A program made the position numbers and the translations under genes. From assembly GCA_950022295.1 (NCBI GenBank), contig OX465596.1:434001-498000 (forward strand): a DNA stretch of 64,000 nucleotides, read 5' to 3'. Position 1 is the first letter of the stretch. The number at the start of each line of letters is the position of its first letter. Source of the stretch: Bromus sterilis. Its lineage: Eukaryota; Streptophyta; Magnoliopsida; Poales; Poaceae. The notes under the pieces are model-generated. The model saw only the letters and a program-made list of their open reading frames with translations. It was not told the DNA's origin and ran no database searches. Below, piece after piece: positions 12,888-25,675 of the stretch.

Positions 12888-14404
12888 GTTTCTGGCCTGT
12901 TTCATGAGCTATTAATCACAGTAAGATGGGCTATTAATCACCGTTTTGAGTCCCCGGAGTGATTTCCACCATTGTCGAACCCCAGGTTGCGTTTACGTGC
13001 CGGTCATCAACACTCGCAGTTGTGGCCGATTCTGGCCTGTTTCATGGGCTATTAATCACAGTTACATGGGCTATTAATCACCGTTTTGGGTCCCCGTAGT
13101 GATTTCCTCCATTGACGAACCCTAGGGTGCATTTACGTGCCGATCATCAACACTCGCAGTTTTGGCCGATTCTGGCCTGTTTCAAGGGCTATTAATCACT
13201 GTTACATGGGCTATTAATCACCGTTTTGGGTCCCCGTAGTGATTTCCACCATTGACGAACCCTAGGGTGCATTTATGTGCCGGTCATCAACACTCGCAGT
13301 TTTGGCCGATTCTGGCCTGTTTCATGGGCTATTAATCACTGTTACATGGGCTATTAATCACCGTTTTGAGTCCCCGGAGTGATTTCCACCATTGACGAAC
13401 CCCAGGTTGTATTTACGTGTCGGTCATCAACACTCGCAGTTTTGGCCGTTTCTGGCCTGTTTCATGGGCTATTAATCAAAGTTACATGGGCTATTAATCA
13501 CCGTTTTGAGTCCCCGGAGTGATTTCCACCATTGTCGAACCCCAGGTTGCGTTTACGTGCCGGTCATCAACACTCGCAGTTTTGGCCGTTTCTGGCCTGT
13601 TTCATGGGCTATTAATCACAGTTACATGGGCTATTAATCACCGTTTTGAGTCCTCGGAGTGATTTCCACCATTGCGAACCCCAGGTTGCGTTTACGTGCC
13701 GGTCATCAACACTCGCAGTTTTGGCCGTTTCTGGCTTGTTTCATGGGCTATTAATCACTGTTACATGGGCTATTAATCTCCGTTTTGAGTCCCCGGAGTG
13801 ATTTCCACCATTGACGAACCCCAGGTTGTATTTACGTGTCGGTCATCAACACTCGCGGTTTTGGCCGTTTCTGGCCGTATTCATGAGCTATTAATCACCG
13901 TTTTGAGTCCCCGGAGTGATTTCCACCATTGACGAACCCCAGGTTGTATTTACGTGTCGGTCATCAACACTCGCAGTTTTGGCCGATTCTGGCCTGTTTC
14001 AAGGGCTATTAATCACAGTTACATGGGCTATTAATCACCGTTTTGGGTCCCCGTAGTGATTTCCTCCATTGACGAACCCTAGGGTGCATTTACGTGCCGG
14101 TCATCAACACTCGTAGTTTTGGCCGATTCTGGCCTGTTTCAAGGGCTATTAATCACTGTTACATGGGCAATTAATCACCGTTTTGGGTCCCCGTAGTGAT
14201 TTCCACCATTGACGAACCCTAGGGTGCATTTACGTGCCGGTCATCAACACTCGCAGTTTTGGCCGATTCTGGCCTGTTTCATGGGCTTTTAATCACTGTT
14301 ACATGGGCTATTAATCACCGTTTTGGGTCCCCGTAGTGATTTCCACCATTGACGAATCCTAGGGTGCATTTACGTGCCGGTCATCAACACTCGCAGTTTA
14401 GGCC
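12888..14404 (+). repeat. 1.5-kb block, copy 2
   Basis: Same order of monomer subtypes as copy 1. It has its own 1-bp deletion (ttgcgaacc near 13674), so the total length is equal although different monomers are shortened. Confidence 0.85.
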
Positions 14405-15362
14405 GATTCTGGCCTGTTTCATGGGTTATTAATCACTGTTACATGGGCTATTAATCACCGTTTTGAGTCCCCGGAGTGATTTCCACCATTGACGATCCCC
14501 AGGTTGTCTTTACGTGTCGGTCATCGACACTCGCAGTTTTGGCCGTTTCTGGCCTGTTTCATGGGCTATTAATCAAAGTTACATGGGCTATTAATCACCG
14601 TTTTGAGTCCCCGGAGTGATTTCCACCATTGACGAACCCCAGGTTGTCTTTACGTGTCGGTCATCAACACTCGCAGTTTTGTCCGTTTCTGGCCTGTTTC
14701 ATGGGCTATTAATCAAAGTTACATGGGCTATTAATCACCGTTTTGAGTCCCCGGAGTGATTTCCACCATTGTCGAACCCCAGGTTGCGTTTACGTGCCGG
14801 TCATCAACACTCGCAGTTTTGGCCGTTTCTGGCTTGTTTCATGGGCTATTAATCACTGTTACATGGGCTATTAATCTCCGTTTTGAGTCCCCGGAGTGAT
14901 TTCCACCATTGACGAACCCCAGGTTGTATTTACGTGTCGGTCATCAACACTCGCGGTTTTGGCCGTTTCTGGCCGTATTCATGAGCTATTAATCACCGTT
15001 TTGAGTCCCCGGAGTGATTTCCACCATTGACGAATCCTAGGGTGCATTTATGTGTCGGTCATCAACACTCGCGGTTTTGGCCGTTTCTGGCCTGTTTCAT
15101 GGGCTATTAATCAAAGTTACATGGGCTATTAATCACCGTTTTGAGTCCCCGGAGTAATTTCCACCATTGACGAATCCTAGGGTGCATTTATGTGCCGGTC
15201 ATCAACACTCGCAGTTTTGGCCGTTTCTGGCCTGTTTCATGAGCTATTAATCACAGTAAGATGGGCTATTAATCACCGTTTTGAGTCCCCGGAGTGATTT
15301 CCACCATTGTCGAACCCCAGGTTGCGTTTACGTGCCGGTCATCAACACTCGCAGTTGTGGCC

Positions 15363-18255
15363 GATTCTGGCCTGTTTCATGGGCTATTAATCACAGTTAC
15401 ATGGGCTATTAATCACCGTTTTGGGTCCCCGTAGTGATTTCCTCCATTGACGAACCCTAGGGTGCATTTACGTGCCGATCATCAACACTCGCAGTTTTGG
15501 CCGATTCTGGCCTGTTTCAAGGGCTATTAATCACTGTTAAATGGGCTATTAATCACCGTTTTGGGTCCCCGTAGTGATTTCCACCATTGACGAACCCTAG
15601 GGTGCATTTATGTGCCGGTCATCAACACTCGCAGTTTTGGCCGATTCTGTCCTGTTTCATGGGCTATTAATCACTGTTACATGGGCTATTAATCACCGTT
15701 TTGAGTCCCCGGAGTGATTTCCACCATTGTCGAACCCCAGGTTGTATTTACGTGTCGGTTATCAACACTCGCAGTTTTGGCCGTTTCTGGCCTGTTTCAT
15801 GGGCTATTAATCACAGTTACATGGGCTATTAATCACCGTTTTGAGTCCTCGGAGTGATTTCCACCATTGCGAACCCCAGGTTGCGTTTACGTGCCGGTCA
15901 TCAACACTCGCAGTTTTGGCCGATTCTGGCCTGTTTCATGGGCTATTAATCACTGTTACATGGGCTATTAATCTCCGTTTTGAGTCCCCGGAGTGATTTC
16001 CACCATTGACGAACCCCAGGTTGTATTTACGTGTCGGTCATCAACACTCGCGGTTTTGGCCGTTTCTGGCCGTATTCACGAGCTATTAATCACCGTTTTG
16101 AGTCCCCGGAGTGATTTCCACCATTGACGAACCCCAGGTTGTATTTACGTGTCGGTCATCAACACTCGCAGTTTTGGCCGATTCTGGCCTGTTTCAAGGG
16201 CTATTAATCACAGTTACATGGGCTATTAATCACCGTTTTGGGTCCCCGTAGTGATTTCCTCCATTGACGAACCCTAGGGTGCATTTACGTGCCGGTCATC
16301 AACACTCGCAGTTTTGGCCGATTCTGGCCTGTTTCATGGGCTTTTAATCACTGTTACATGGGCTATTAATCACCGTTTTGGGTCCCCGTAGTGATTTCCA
16401 CCATTGACCAATCCTAGGGTGCATTTACGTGCCGGTCATCAACACTCGCAGTTTTGGCCGATTCTGGCCTGTTTCATGGGCTATTAATCACTGTTACATG
16501 GGCTTTTAATCACCGTTTTGAGTCCCCGGAGTGATTTCCACCATTGACGAACCCCAGGTTGTCTTTACGTGTCGGTCATCAACACTCGCAGTTTTGGCCG
16601 TTTCTGGCCTGTTTCATGGGCTATTAATCAAAGTTACATGGGCTATTAATCACCGTTTTGAGTCCCCGGAGTGATTTCCACCATTGACGAACCCCAGGTT
16701 GTCTTTACGTGTCGGTCATCAACACTCGCAGTTTTGTCCGTTTCTGGCCTGTTTCATGGGCTATTAATCAAAGTTACATGGGCTATTAATCACCGTTTTG
16801 AGTCCCCGGAGTGATTTCCACCATTGCCGAACCCCAGGTTGCGTTTACGTGCCGGTCATCAACACTCGCAGTTTTGGCCGTTTCTGGCCTGTTTCATGGG
16901 CTATTAATCACAGTTACATGGGCTATTAATCACCGTTTTGAGTCCTCGGAGTGATTTCCACCATTGCGAACCCCAGGTTGCGTTTACGTGCCGGTCATCA
17001 ACACTCGCAGTTGTGGCCGATTCTGGCCTGTTTCATGGGCTATTAATCACTGTTACATGGGCTATTAATCACCGTTTTGGGTCCCCGTAGTGATTTCCTC
17101 CATTGACGAACCCTAGGGTGCATTTACGTGCCGATCATCAACACTCGCAGTTTTGGCCGATTCTGGCCTGTTTCAAGGGCTATTAATCACCGTTTTGAGT
17201 CCCCGGAGTGATTTCCACCATTGACGAACCCCAGGTTGTATTTACGTGTCGGTCATCAACACTCGCAGTTTTGGCCGATTCTGGCCTGTTTCAAGGGCTA
17301 TTAATCACAGTTACATGGGCTATTAATCACCTATTTGGGTCCCCGTAGTGATTTCCTCCATTGACGAACCCTAGGGTGCATTTACGTGCCGGTCATCAAC
17401 ACTCGCAGTTTTGGCCGATTCTGGCCTGTTTCAAGGGCTATTAATCACTATTACATGGGCAATTAATCACCGTTTTGGGTCCCCGTAGTGATTTCCACCA
17501 TTGACGAACCCTAGGGTGCATTTACGTGCCGGTCATCAACACTCGCAGTTTTGGCCGATTCTGGCCTGTTTCATGGGCTTTTAATCACTGTTACATGGGC
17601 TATTAATCACCGTTTTGGGTCCCCGTAGTGATTTCCACCATTGACGAATCCTAGGGTGCATTTACGTGCCGGTCATCAACACTCGCAGTTTTGGCCGATT
17701 CTGGCCTGTTTCATGGGCTATTAATCACTGTTACATGGGCTATTAATCACCGTTTTGAGTCCCCGGAGTGATTTCCACCATTGACGAACCCCAGGTTGTC
17801 TTTACGTGTCGGTCATCAACACTCGCAGTTTTGGCCGTTTCTTGGCTGTTTCATGGGCTATTAATCAAAGTTACATGGGCTATTAATCACCGTTTTGAGT
17901 CCCCGGAGTGATTTCCACCATTGACGAACCCCAGGTTGTCTTTACGTGTCGGTCATCAACACTCGCAGTTTTGTCCGTTTCTGGCCTGTTTCATGGGCTA
18001 TTAATCAAAGTTACATGGGCTATTAATCACCGTTTTGAGTCCCCGGAGTGATTTCCACCATTGCCGAACCCCAGGTTGCGTTTACGTGCCGGTCATCAAC
18101 ACTCGCAGTTTTGGCCGTTTCTGGCCTGTTTCATGGGCTATTAATCACAGTTACATGGGCTATTAATCACCGTTTAGAGTCCTCGGAGTGATTTCCACCA
18201 TTGCGAAGCCCAGGTTGCGTTTACGTGCCGGTCATCAACACTCGCAGTTGTGGCC
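15363..18255 (+). repeat. 2893-bp HOR, 21 monomers, copy 1
   Basis: The length resolves as 21 monomers: sixteen of 140 bp, three of 139 bp and two of 118 bp. The gtattca monomer is now gtattcacgag (16062), and a second, unrelated 118-bp monomer with caaggg lies at 17159. Private markers shared with copy 2 are cacctatttggg, tttcttggctg, cgtttagagtcctcgg and ttgcgaagccc. The identity extends a few dozen bases upstream of the stated start, to about 15310. Confidence 0.92.
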
Positions 18256-21148
18256 GATTCTGGCCTGTTTCATGGGCTATTAATCACAGTTACATGGGCT
18301 ATTAATCACCGTTTTGGGTCCCCGTAGTGATTTCCTCCATTGACGAACCCTAGGGTGCATTTACGTGCCGATCATCAACACTCGCAGTTTTGGCCGATTC
18401 TGGCCTGTTTCAAGGGCTATTAATCACTGTTAAATGGGCTATTAATCACCGTTTTGGGTCCCCGTAGTGATTTCCACCATTGACGAACCCTAGGGTGCAT
18501 TTATGTGCCGGTCATCAACACTCGCAGTTTTGGCCGATTCTGTCCTGTTTCATGGGCTATTAATCACTGTTACATGGGCTATTAATCACCGTTTTGAGTC
18601 CCCGGAGTGATTTCCACCATTGTCGAACCCCAGGTTGTATTTACGTGTCGGTTATCAACACTCGCAGTTTTGGCCGTTTCTGGCCTGTTTCATGGGCTAT
18701 TAATCACAGTTACATGGGCTATTAATCACCGTTTTGAGTCCTCGGAGTGATTTCCACCATTGCGAACCCCAGGTTGCGTTTACGTGCCGGTCATCAACAC
18801 TCGCAGTTTTGGCCGATTCTGGCCTGTTTCATGGGCTATTAATCACTGTTACATGGGCTATTAATCTCCGTTTTGAGTCCCCGGAGTGATTTCCACCATT
18901 GACGAACCCCAGGTTGTATTTACGTGTCGGTCATCAACACTCGCGGTTTTGGCCGTTTCTGGCCGTATTCACGAGCTATTAATCACCGTTTTGAGTCCCC
19001 GGAGTGATTTCCACCATTGACGAACCCCAGGTTGTATTTACGTGTCGGTCATCAACACTCGCAGTTTTGGCCGATTCTGGCCTGTTTCAAGGGCTATTAA
19101 TCACAGTTACATGGGCTATTAATCACCGTTTTGGGTCCCCGTAGTGATTTCCTCCATTGACGAACCCTAGGGTGCATTTACGTGCCGGTCATCAACACTC
19201 GCAGTTTTGGCCGATTCTGGCCTGTTTCATGGGCTTTTAATCACTGTTACATGGGCTATTAATCACCGTTTTGGGTCCCCGTAGTGATTTCCACCATTGA
19301 CCAATCCTAGGGTGCATTTACGTGCCGGTCATCAACACTCGCAGTTTTGGCCGATTCTGGCCTGTTTCATGGGCTATTAATCACTGTTACATGGGCTTTT
19401 AATCACCGTTTTGAGTCCCCGGAGTGATTTCCACCATTGACGAACCCCAGGTTGTCTTTACGTGTCGGTCATCAACACTCGCAGTTTTGGCCGTTTCTGG
19501 CCTGTTTCATGGGCTATTAATCAAAGTTACATGGGCTATTAATCACCGTTTTGAGTCCCCGGAGTGATTTCCACCATTGACGAACCCCAGGTTGTCTTTA
19601 CGTGTCGGTCATCAACACTCGCAGTTTTGTCCGTTTCTGGCCTGTTTCATGGGCTATTAATCAAAGTTACATGGGCTATTAATCACCGTTTTGAGTCCCC
19701 GGAGTGATTTCCACCATTGCCGAACCCCAGGTTGCGTTTACGTGCCGGTCATCAACACTCGCAGTTTTGGCCGTTTCTGGCCTGTTTCATGGGCTATTAA
19801 TCACAGTTACATGGGCTATTAATCACCGTTTTGAGTCCTCGGAGTGATTTCCACCATTGCGAACCCCAGGTTGCGTTTACGTGCCGGTCATCAACACTCG
19901 CAGTTGTGGCCGATTCTGGCCTGTTTCATGGGCTATTAATCACTGTTACATGGGCTATTAATCACCGTTTTGGGTCCCCGTAGTGATTTCCTCCATTGAC
20001 GAACCCTAGGGTGCATTTACGTGCCGATCATCAACACTCGCAGTTTTGGCCGATTCTGGCCTGTTTCAAGGGCTATTAATCACCGTTTTGAGTCCCCGGA
20101 GTGATTTCCACCATTGACGAACCCCAGGTTGTATTTACGTGTCGGTCATCAACACTCGCAGTTTTGGCCGATTCTGGCCTGTTTCAAGGGCTATTAATCA
20201 CAGTTACATGGGCTATTAATCACCTATTTGGGTCCCCGTAGTGATTTCCTCCATTGACGAACCCTAGGGTGCATTTACGTGCCGGTCATCAACACTCGCA
20301 GTTTTGGCCGATTCTGGCCTGTTTCAAGGGCTATTAATCACTATTACATGGGCAATTAATCACCGTTTTGGGTCCCCGTAGTGATTTCCACCATTGACGA
20401 ACCCTAGGGTGCATTTACGTGCCGGTCATCAACACTCGCAGTTTTGGCCGATTCTGGCCTGTTTCATGGGCTTTTAATCACTGTTACATGGGCTATTAAT
20501 CACCGTTTTGGGTCCCCGTAGTGATTTCCACCATTGACGAATCCTAGGGTGCATTTACGTGCCGGTCATCAACACTCGCAGTTTTGGCCGATTCTGGCCT
20601 GTTTCATGGGCTATTAATCACTGTTACATGGGCTATTAATCACCGTTTTGAGTCCCCGGAGTGATTTCCACCATTGACGAACCCCAGGTTGTCTTTACGT
20701 GTCGGTCATCAACACTCGCAGTTTTGGCCGTTTCTTGGCTGTTTCATGGGCTATTAATCAAAGTTACATGGGCTATTAATCACCGTTTTGAGTCCCCGGA
20801 GTGATTTCCACCATTGACGAACCCCAGGTTGTCTTTACGTGTCGGTCATCAACACTCGCAGTTTTGTCCGTTTCTGGCCTGTTTCATGGGCTATTAATCA
20901 AAGTTACATGGGCTATTAATCACCGTTTTGAGTCCCCGGAGTGATTTCCACCATTGCCGAACCCCAGGTTGCGTTTACGTGCCGGTCATCAACACTCGCA
21001 GTTTTGGCCGTTTCTGGCCTGTTTCATGGGCTATTAATCACAGTTACATGGGCTATTAATCACCGTTTAGAGTCCTCGGAGTGATTTCCACCATTGCGAA
21101 GCCCAGGTTGCGTTTACGTGCCGGTCATCAACACTCGCAGTTGTGGCC
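18256..21148 (+). repeat. 2893-bp HOR, copy 2
   Basis: Tandem copy of 15363-18255 at exactly 2893 bp, checked at several markers (gtattcacgag 18955, caaggg short monomer 20052, cacctatttggg 20221, cgtttagag 21064). Retention of many private single-base changes shows recent amplification of the whole 21-mer. Confidence 0.92.
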
Positions 21149-22922
21149 GATTCTGGCCTGTTTCATGGGCTATTAATCACAGTTACATGGGCTATTAATC
21201 ACCGTTTTGGGTCCCCGTAGTGATTTCCTCCATTGACGAACCCTAGGGTGCATTTACGTGCCGATCATCAACACTCGCAGTTTTGGCCGATTCTGGCCTG
21301 TTTCAAGGGCTATTAATCACTGTTAAATGGGCTATTAATCACCGTTTTGGGTCCCCGTAGTGATTTCCACCATTGACGAACCCTAGGGTGCATTTATGTG
21401 CCGGTCATCAACACTCGCAGTTTTGGCCGATTCTGGCCTGTTTCATGGGCTATTAATCACTGTTACATGGGCTATTAATCACCGTTTTGAGTCCCCGGAG
21501 TGATTTCCACCATTGTCGAACCCCAGGTTGTATTTACGTGTCGGTTATCAACACTCGCAGTTTTGGCCGTTTCTGGCCTGTTTCATGGGCTATTAATCAC
21601 AGTTACATGGGCTATTAATCACCGTTTTGAGTCCTCGGAGTGATTTCCACCATTGCGAACCCCAGGTTGCGTTTACGTGCCGGTCATCAACACTCGCAGT
21701 TTTGGCCGATTCTGGCCTGTTTCATGGGCTATTAATCACTGTTACATGGGCTATTAATCTCCGTTTTGAGTCCCCGGAGTGATTTCCACCATTGACGAAT
21801 CCCAGGTTGTATTTACGTGTCGGTCATCAACACTCGCGGTTTTGGCCGTTTCTGGCCGTATTCACGAGCTATTAATCACCGTTTTGAGTCCCCGGAGTGA
21901 TTTCCACCATTGACGAACCCCAGGTTGTATTTACGTGTCGGTCATCAACACTCGCAGTTTTGGCCGATTCTGGCCTGTTTCAAGGGCTATTAATCACAGT
22001 TACATGGGCTATTAATCACCGTTTTGGGTCCCCGTAGTGATTTCCTCCATTGACGAACCCTAGGGTGCATTTACGTGCCGGTCATCAACACTCGCGGTTT
22101 TGGCCGTTTCTGGCCTGTTTCATGAGCTATTAATCACCGTTTTGAGTCCCCGGAGTAATTTCCACCATTGACGAACCCCAGGTTGTATTTACGTGTCGGT
22201 CATCAACACTCGCAGTTTTGGCCGATTCTGGCCTGTTTCAAGGGCTATTAATCACTGTTACATGGGCAATTAATCACCGTTTTGGGTCCCCGTAGTGATT
22301 TCCACCATTGACGAACCCTAGGGTGCATTTACGTGCCGGTCATCAACACTCGCAGTTTTGGCCGATTCTGGCCTGTTTCATGGGCTTTTAATCACTGTTA
22401 CATGGGCTATTAATCACCGTTTTGGGTCCCCGTAGTGATTTCCACCATTGACGAATCCTAGGGTGCATTTACGTGCCGGTCATCAACACTCGCAGTTTTG
22501 GCCGATTCTGGCCTGTTTCATGGGCTATTAATCACTGTTACATGGGCTTTTAATCACCGTTTTGAGTCCCCGGAGTGATTTCCACCATTGACGAACCCCA
22601 GGTTGTCTTTACGTGTCGGTCATCAACACTCGCAGTTTTGGCCGTTTCTGGCCTGTTTCATGGGCTATTAATCAAAGTTACATCGGCTATTAATCACCGT
22701 TTTGAGTCCCCGGAGTGATTTCCACCATTGCCGAACCCCAGGTTGCGTTTACGTGCCGGTCATCAACACTCGCAGTTTTGGCCGTTTCTGGCCTGTTTCA
22801 TGGGCTATTAATCACAGTTACATGGGCTATTAATCACCGTTTTGAGTCCTCGGAGTGATTTCCACCATTGCGAACCCTAGGTTGCGTTTACGTGCCGGTC
22901 ATCAACACTCGCAGTTGTGGCC
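21149..22922 (+). repeat. 2893-bp HOR, copy 3, internally deleted to 1774 bp
   Basis: The first 957 bp follow copies 1 and 2. A 118-bp hybrid monomer sits at 22106-22223, and the unit ends with five monomers corresponding to the last part of the HOR. Net loss is 1119 bp, or eight monomers. Private changes include gacgaatcccagg near 21795 and catcggct near 22682. Confidence 0.87.
22106..22223 (+). repeat. Hybrid 118-bp monomer at the deletion joint
   Basis: This short monomer has gtttctggcctgtttcatgag, a single ctattaatcaccg, and gtaatttcc, the last otherwise seen in a 140-bp monomer. It lacks the gtattca mark of the ordinary short type. It sits exactly where HOR copy 3 departs from copies 1 and 2, so it probably marks a recombination joint. 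Confidence 0.82.
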
Positions 22923-23879
22923 GATTCTGGCCTGTTTCATGGGCTATTAATCACAGTTACATGGGCTATTAATCACCGTTTTGGGTCCCCGTAGTGATTT
23001 CCTCCATTGACGAACCCTAGGGTGCATTTACGTGCCGATCATCAACACTCGCAGTTTTGGCCGATTCTGGCCTGTTTCAAGGGCTATTAATCACTGTTAA
23101 ATGGGCTATTAATCACCGTTTTGGGTCCCCGTAGTGATTTCCACCATTGACGAACCCTAGGGTGCATTTATGTGCCGGTCATCAACACTCGCAGTTTTGG
23201 CCGATTCTGGCCTGTTTCATGGGCTATTAATCACTGTTACATGGGCTATTAATCACCGTTTTGAGTCCCCGGAGTGATTTCCACCATTGTCGAACCCCAG
23301 GTTGTATTTACGTGTCGGTTATCAACACTCGCAGTTTTGGCCGTTTCTGGCCTGTTTCATGGGCTATTAATCACAGTTACATGGGCTATTAATCACCGTT
23401 TTGAGTCCTCGGAGTGATTTCCACCATTGCGAACCCCAGGTTGCGTTTACGTGCCGGTCATCAACACTCGCAGTTTTGGCCGATTCTGGCCTGTTTCATG
23501 GGCTATTAATCACTGTTACATGGGCTATTAATCTCCGTTTTGAGTCCCCGGAGTGATTTCCACCATTGACGAACCCCAGGTTGTATTTACGTGTCGGTCA
23601 TCAACACTCGCGGTTTTGGCCGTTTCTGGCCGTATTCACGAGCTATTAATCACCGTTTTGAGTCCCCGGAGTGATTTCCACCATTGACGAACCCCAGGTT
23701 GTATTTACGTGTCGGTCATCAACACTCGCAGTTTTGGCCGATTCTGGCCTGTTTCAAGGGCTATTAATCACAGTTACATGGGCTATTAATCACCGTTTTG
23801 GGTCCCCGTAGTGATTTCCTCCATTGACGAACCCTAGGGTGCATTTACGTGCCGGTCATCAACACTCGCAGTTTTGGCC
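22923..23879 (+). repeat. 2893-bp HOR, partial copy 4
   Basis: It follows the first 957 bp of the HOR, including gtattcacgag at 23622, then changes to the gcaattaatc monomer at 23880 instead of the expected gcttttaatc monomer. Copy 3 departs from the pattern at the same monomer boundary. Confidence 0.85.
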
Positions 23880-24299
23880 GATTCTGGCCTGTTTCAAGGG
23901 CTATTAATCACTGTTACATGGGCAATTAATCACCGTTTTGGGTCCCCGTAGTGATTTCCACCATTGACGAACCCTAGGGTGCATTTACGTGCCGGTCATC
24001 AACACTCGCAGTTTTGGCCGATTCTGGCCTGTTTCATGGGCTTTTAATCACTGTTACATGGGCTATTAATCACCGTTTTGGGTCCCCGTAGTGATTTCCA
24101 CCATTGACGAATCCTAGGGTGCATTTACGTGCCGGTCATCAACACTCGCAGTTTTGGCCGATTCTGGCCTGTTTCATGGGCTATTAATCACTGTTACATG
24201 GGCTTTTAATCACCGTTTTGAGTCCCCGGAGTGATTTCCACCATTGACGAACCCCAGGTTGTATTTACGTGTCGGTCATCAACACTCGCGGTTTTGGCC
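23622..24299 (+). repeat. 678-bp pentamer near the end of domain 1a, copy 1
   Basis: Monomers in order: gtattcacgag short, caaggg/cagtt, caaggg/gcaattaatc, gcttttaatc, and a monomer with a second gcttttaatc. The next copy at 24300-24977 has the same five monomers. Confidence 0.88.
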
Positions 24300-24977
24300 G
24301 TTTCTGGCCGTATTCACGAGCTATTAATCACCGTTTTGAGTCCCCGGAGTGATTTCCACCATTGACGAACCCCAGGTTGTATTTACGTGTCGGTCATCAA
24401 CACTCGCAGTTTTGGCCGATTCTGGCCTGTTTCAAGGGCTATTAATCACAGTTACATGGGCTATTAATCACCGTTTTGGGTCCCCGTAGTGATTTCCTCC
24501 ATTGACGAACCCTAGGGTGCATTTACGTGCCGGTCATCAACACTCGTAGTTTTGGCCGATTCTGGCCTGTTTCAAGGGCTATTAATCACTGTTACATGGG
24601 CAATTAATCACCGTTTTGGGTCCCCGTAGTGATTTCCACCATTGACGAACCCTAGGGTGCATTTACGTGCCGGTCATCAACACTCGCAGTTTTGGCCGAT
24701 TCTGGCCTGTTTCATGGGCTTTTAATCACTGTTACATGGGCTATTAATCACCGTTTTGGGTCCCCGTAGTGATTTCCACCATTGACGAATCCTAGGGTGC
24801 ATTTACGTGCCGGTCATCAACACTCGCAGTTTTGGCCGATTCTGGCCTGTTTCATGGGCTATTAATCACTGTTACATGGGCTTTTAATCACCGTTTTGAG
24901 TCCCCGGAGTGATTTCCACCATTGACGAACCCCAGGTTGTCTTTACGTGTCGGTCATCAACACTCGCAGTTTTGGCC
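24300..24977 (+). repeat. 678-bp pentamer near the end of domain 1a, copy 2
   Basis: Tandem copy of 23622-24299. The last monomer ends gttgtcttt and cgcag, against gttgtattt and cgcgg in copy 1, and ctcgtag appears near 24543. All five monomers correspond in order. Confidence 0.88.
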
Positions 24978-25257
24978 GTTTCTGGCCTGTTTCATGGGCT
25001 ATTAATCAAAGTTACATGGGCTATTAATCACCGTTTTGAGTCCCCGGAGTGATTTCCACCATTGACGAACCCCAGGTTGTCTTTACGTGTCGGTCATCAA
25101 CACTCGCAGTTTTGTCCGTTTCTGGCCTGTTTCATGGGCTATTAATCAAAGTTACATGGGCTATTAATCACCGTTTTGAGTCCCCGGAGTGATTTCCACC
25201 ATTGTCGAACCCCAGGTTGCGTTTACGTGCCGGTCATCAACACTCGCAGTTTTGTCC

Positions 25258-25396
25258 GTTTCTGGCCTGTTTCATGGGCTATTAATCAAAGTTACATGGG
25301 CTATTAATCACCGTTTTGAGTCCTCGGAGTGATTTCCACCATTGCGAACCCCAGGTTGCGTTTACGTGCCGGTCATCAACACTCGCAGTTTTGTCC
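25258..25396 (+). repeat. Single 139-bp monomer duplicated in tandem, copy 1
   Basis: A 139-bp monomer with ttttgtccg upstream, the aaagtt linker, gagtcctcgg and ttgcgaacc. The very next monomer (25397-25535) has the same combination, so one monomer appears to have duplicated on its own. Confidence 0.85.
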
Positions 25397-25535
25397 GTTT
25401 CTGGCCTGTTTCATGGGCTATTAATCAAAGTTACATGGGCTATTAATCACCGTTTTGAGTCCTCGGAGTGATTTCCACCATTGCGAACCCCAGGTTGCGT
25501 TTACGTGCCGGTCATCAACACTCGCAGTTTTGTCC
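25397..25535 (+). repeat. Single 139-bp monomer duplicated in tandem, copy 2
   Basis: Carries the same subtype markers as 25258-25396. This is the only place in domain 1 where I noticed two adjacent monomers of the same rare composite type. Confidence 0.85.
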
Positions 25536-25675
25536 GTTTCTGGCCTGTTTCATGGGCTATTAATCAAAGTTACATGGGCTATTAATCACCGTTTTGAGTC
25601 CCCGGAGTGATTTCCAGCATTGACGAACCCCAGGTTGTCTTTACGTGTCGGTCATCAACACTCGCGGTTTTGGCC

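Larger units (their letters stand above)
9993..15362 (+). repeat. Mosaic stretch of overlapping duplications
   Basis: There is no single repeat period here. Instead several duplications overlap: 10413-11090 matches 11511-12188 (offset 1098), 9993-10412 matches 11371-11790 (offset 1378), and 11091-12607 matches 12888-14404. Some monomers carry private changes, for example tttaggccg near 14400 and gacgatcccc near 14493. The stretch looks like an older, repeatedly rearranged part of domain 1a. No non-satellite sequence is present. Confidence 0.8.
1..25675 (+). repeat. Domain 1a: mostly 140-bp monomers with gtattca short units
   Basis: This domain is dominated by 140-bp monomers. They carry gagtccccgg followed by ccccaggttg, or gggtccccgtag followed by ccctagggtgc. 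A 118-bp monomer with gtattcatgag (later gtattcacgag) recurs at 841, 1519, 2197, 3294, 3971, 4929, 6166, 6843, 8779, 9456, 10973, 12071, 13867, 14965, 16062, 18955, 21848, 23622 and 24300, and marks the higher-order structure. The last gtattca, at 25676, sits in a 140-bp chimera that opens domain 1b. Monomers with a 1-bp deletion (ttgcgaacc, 139 bp) are frequent. No coding potential or unique sequence is visible. Confidence 0.92.

Noticed and set aside
15363..21148. Assembly duplication as the explanation for the 2893-bp tandem copies
   Set aside because: Not fully excluded. The copies do carry a few private differences (gaatcccagg near 21795 in the third, ttctgtcctg in the first two but not the third), which argues for real separate copies.
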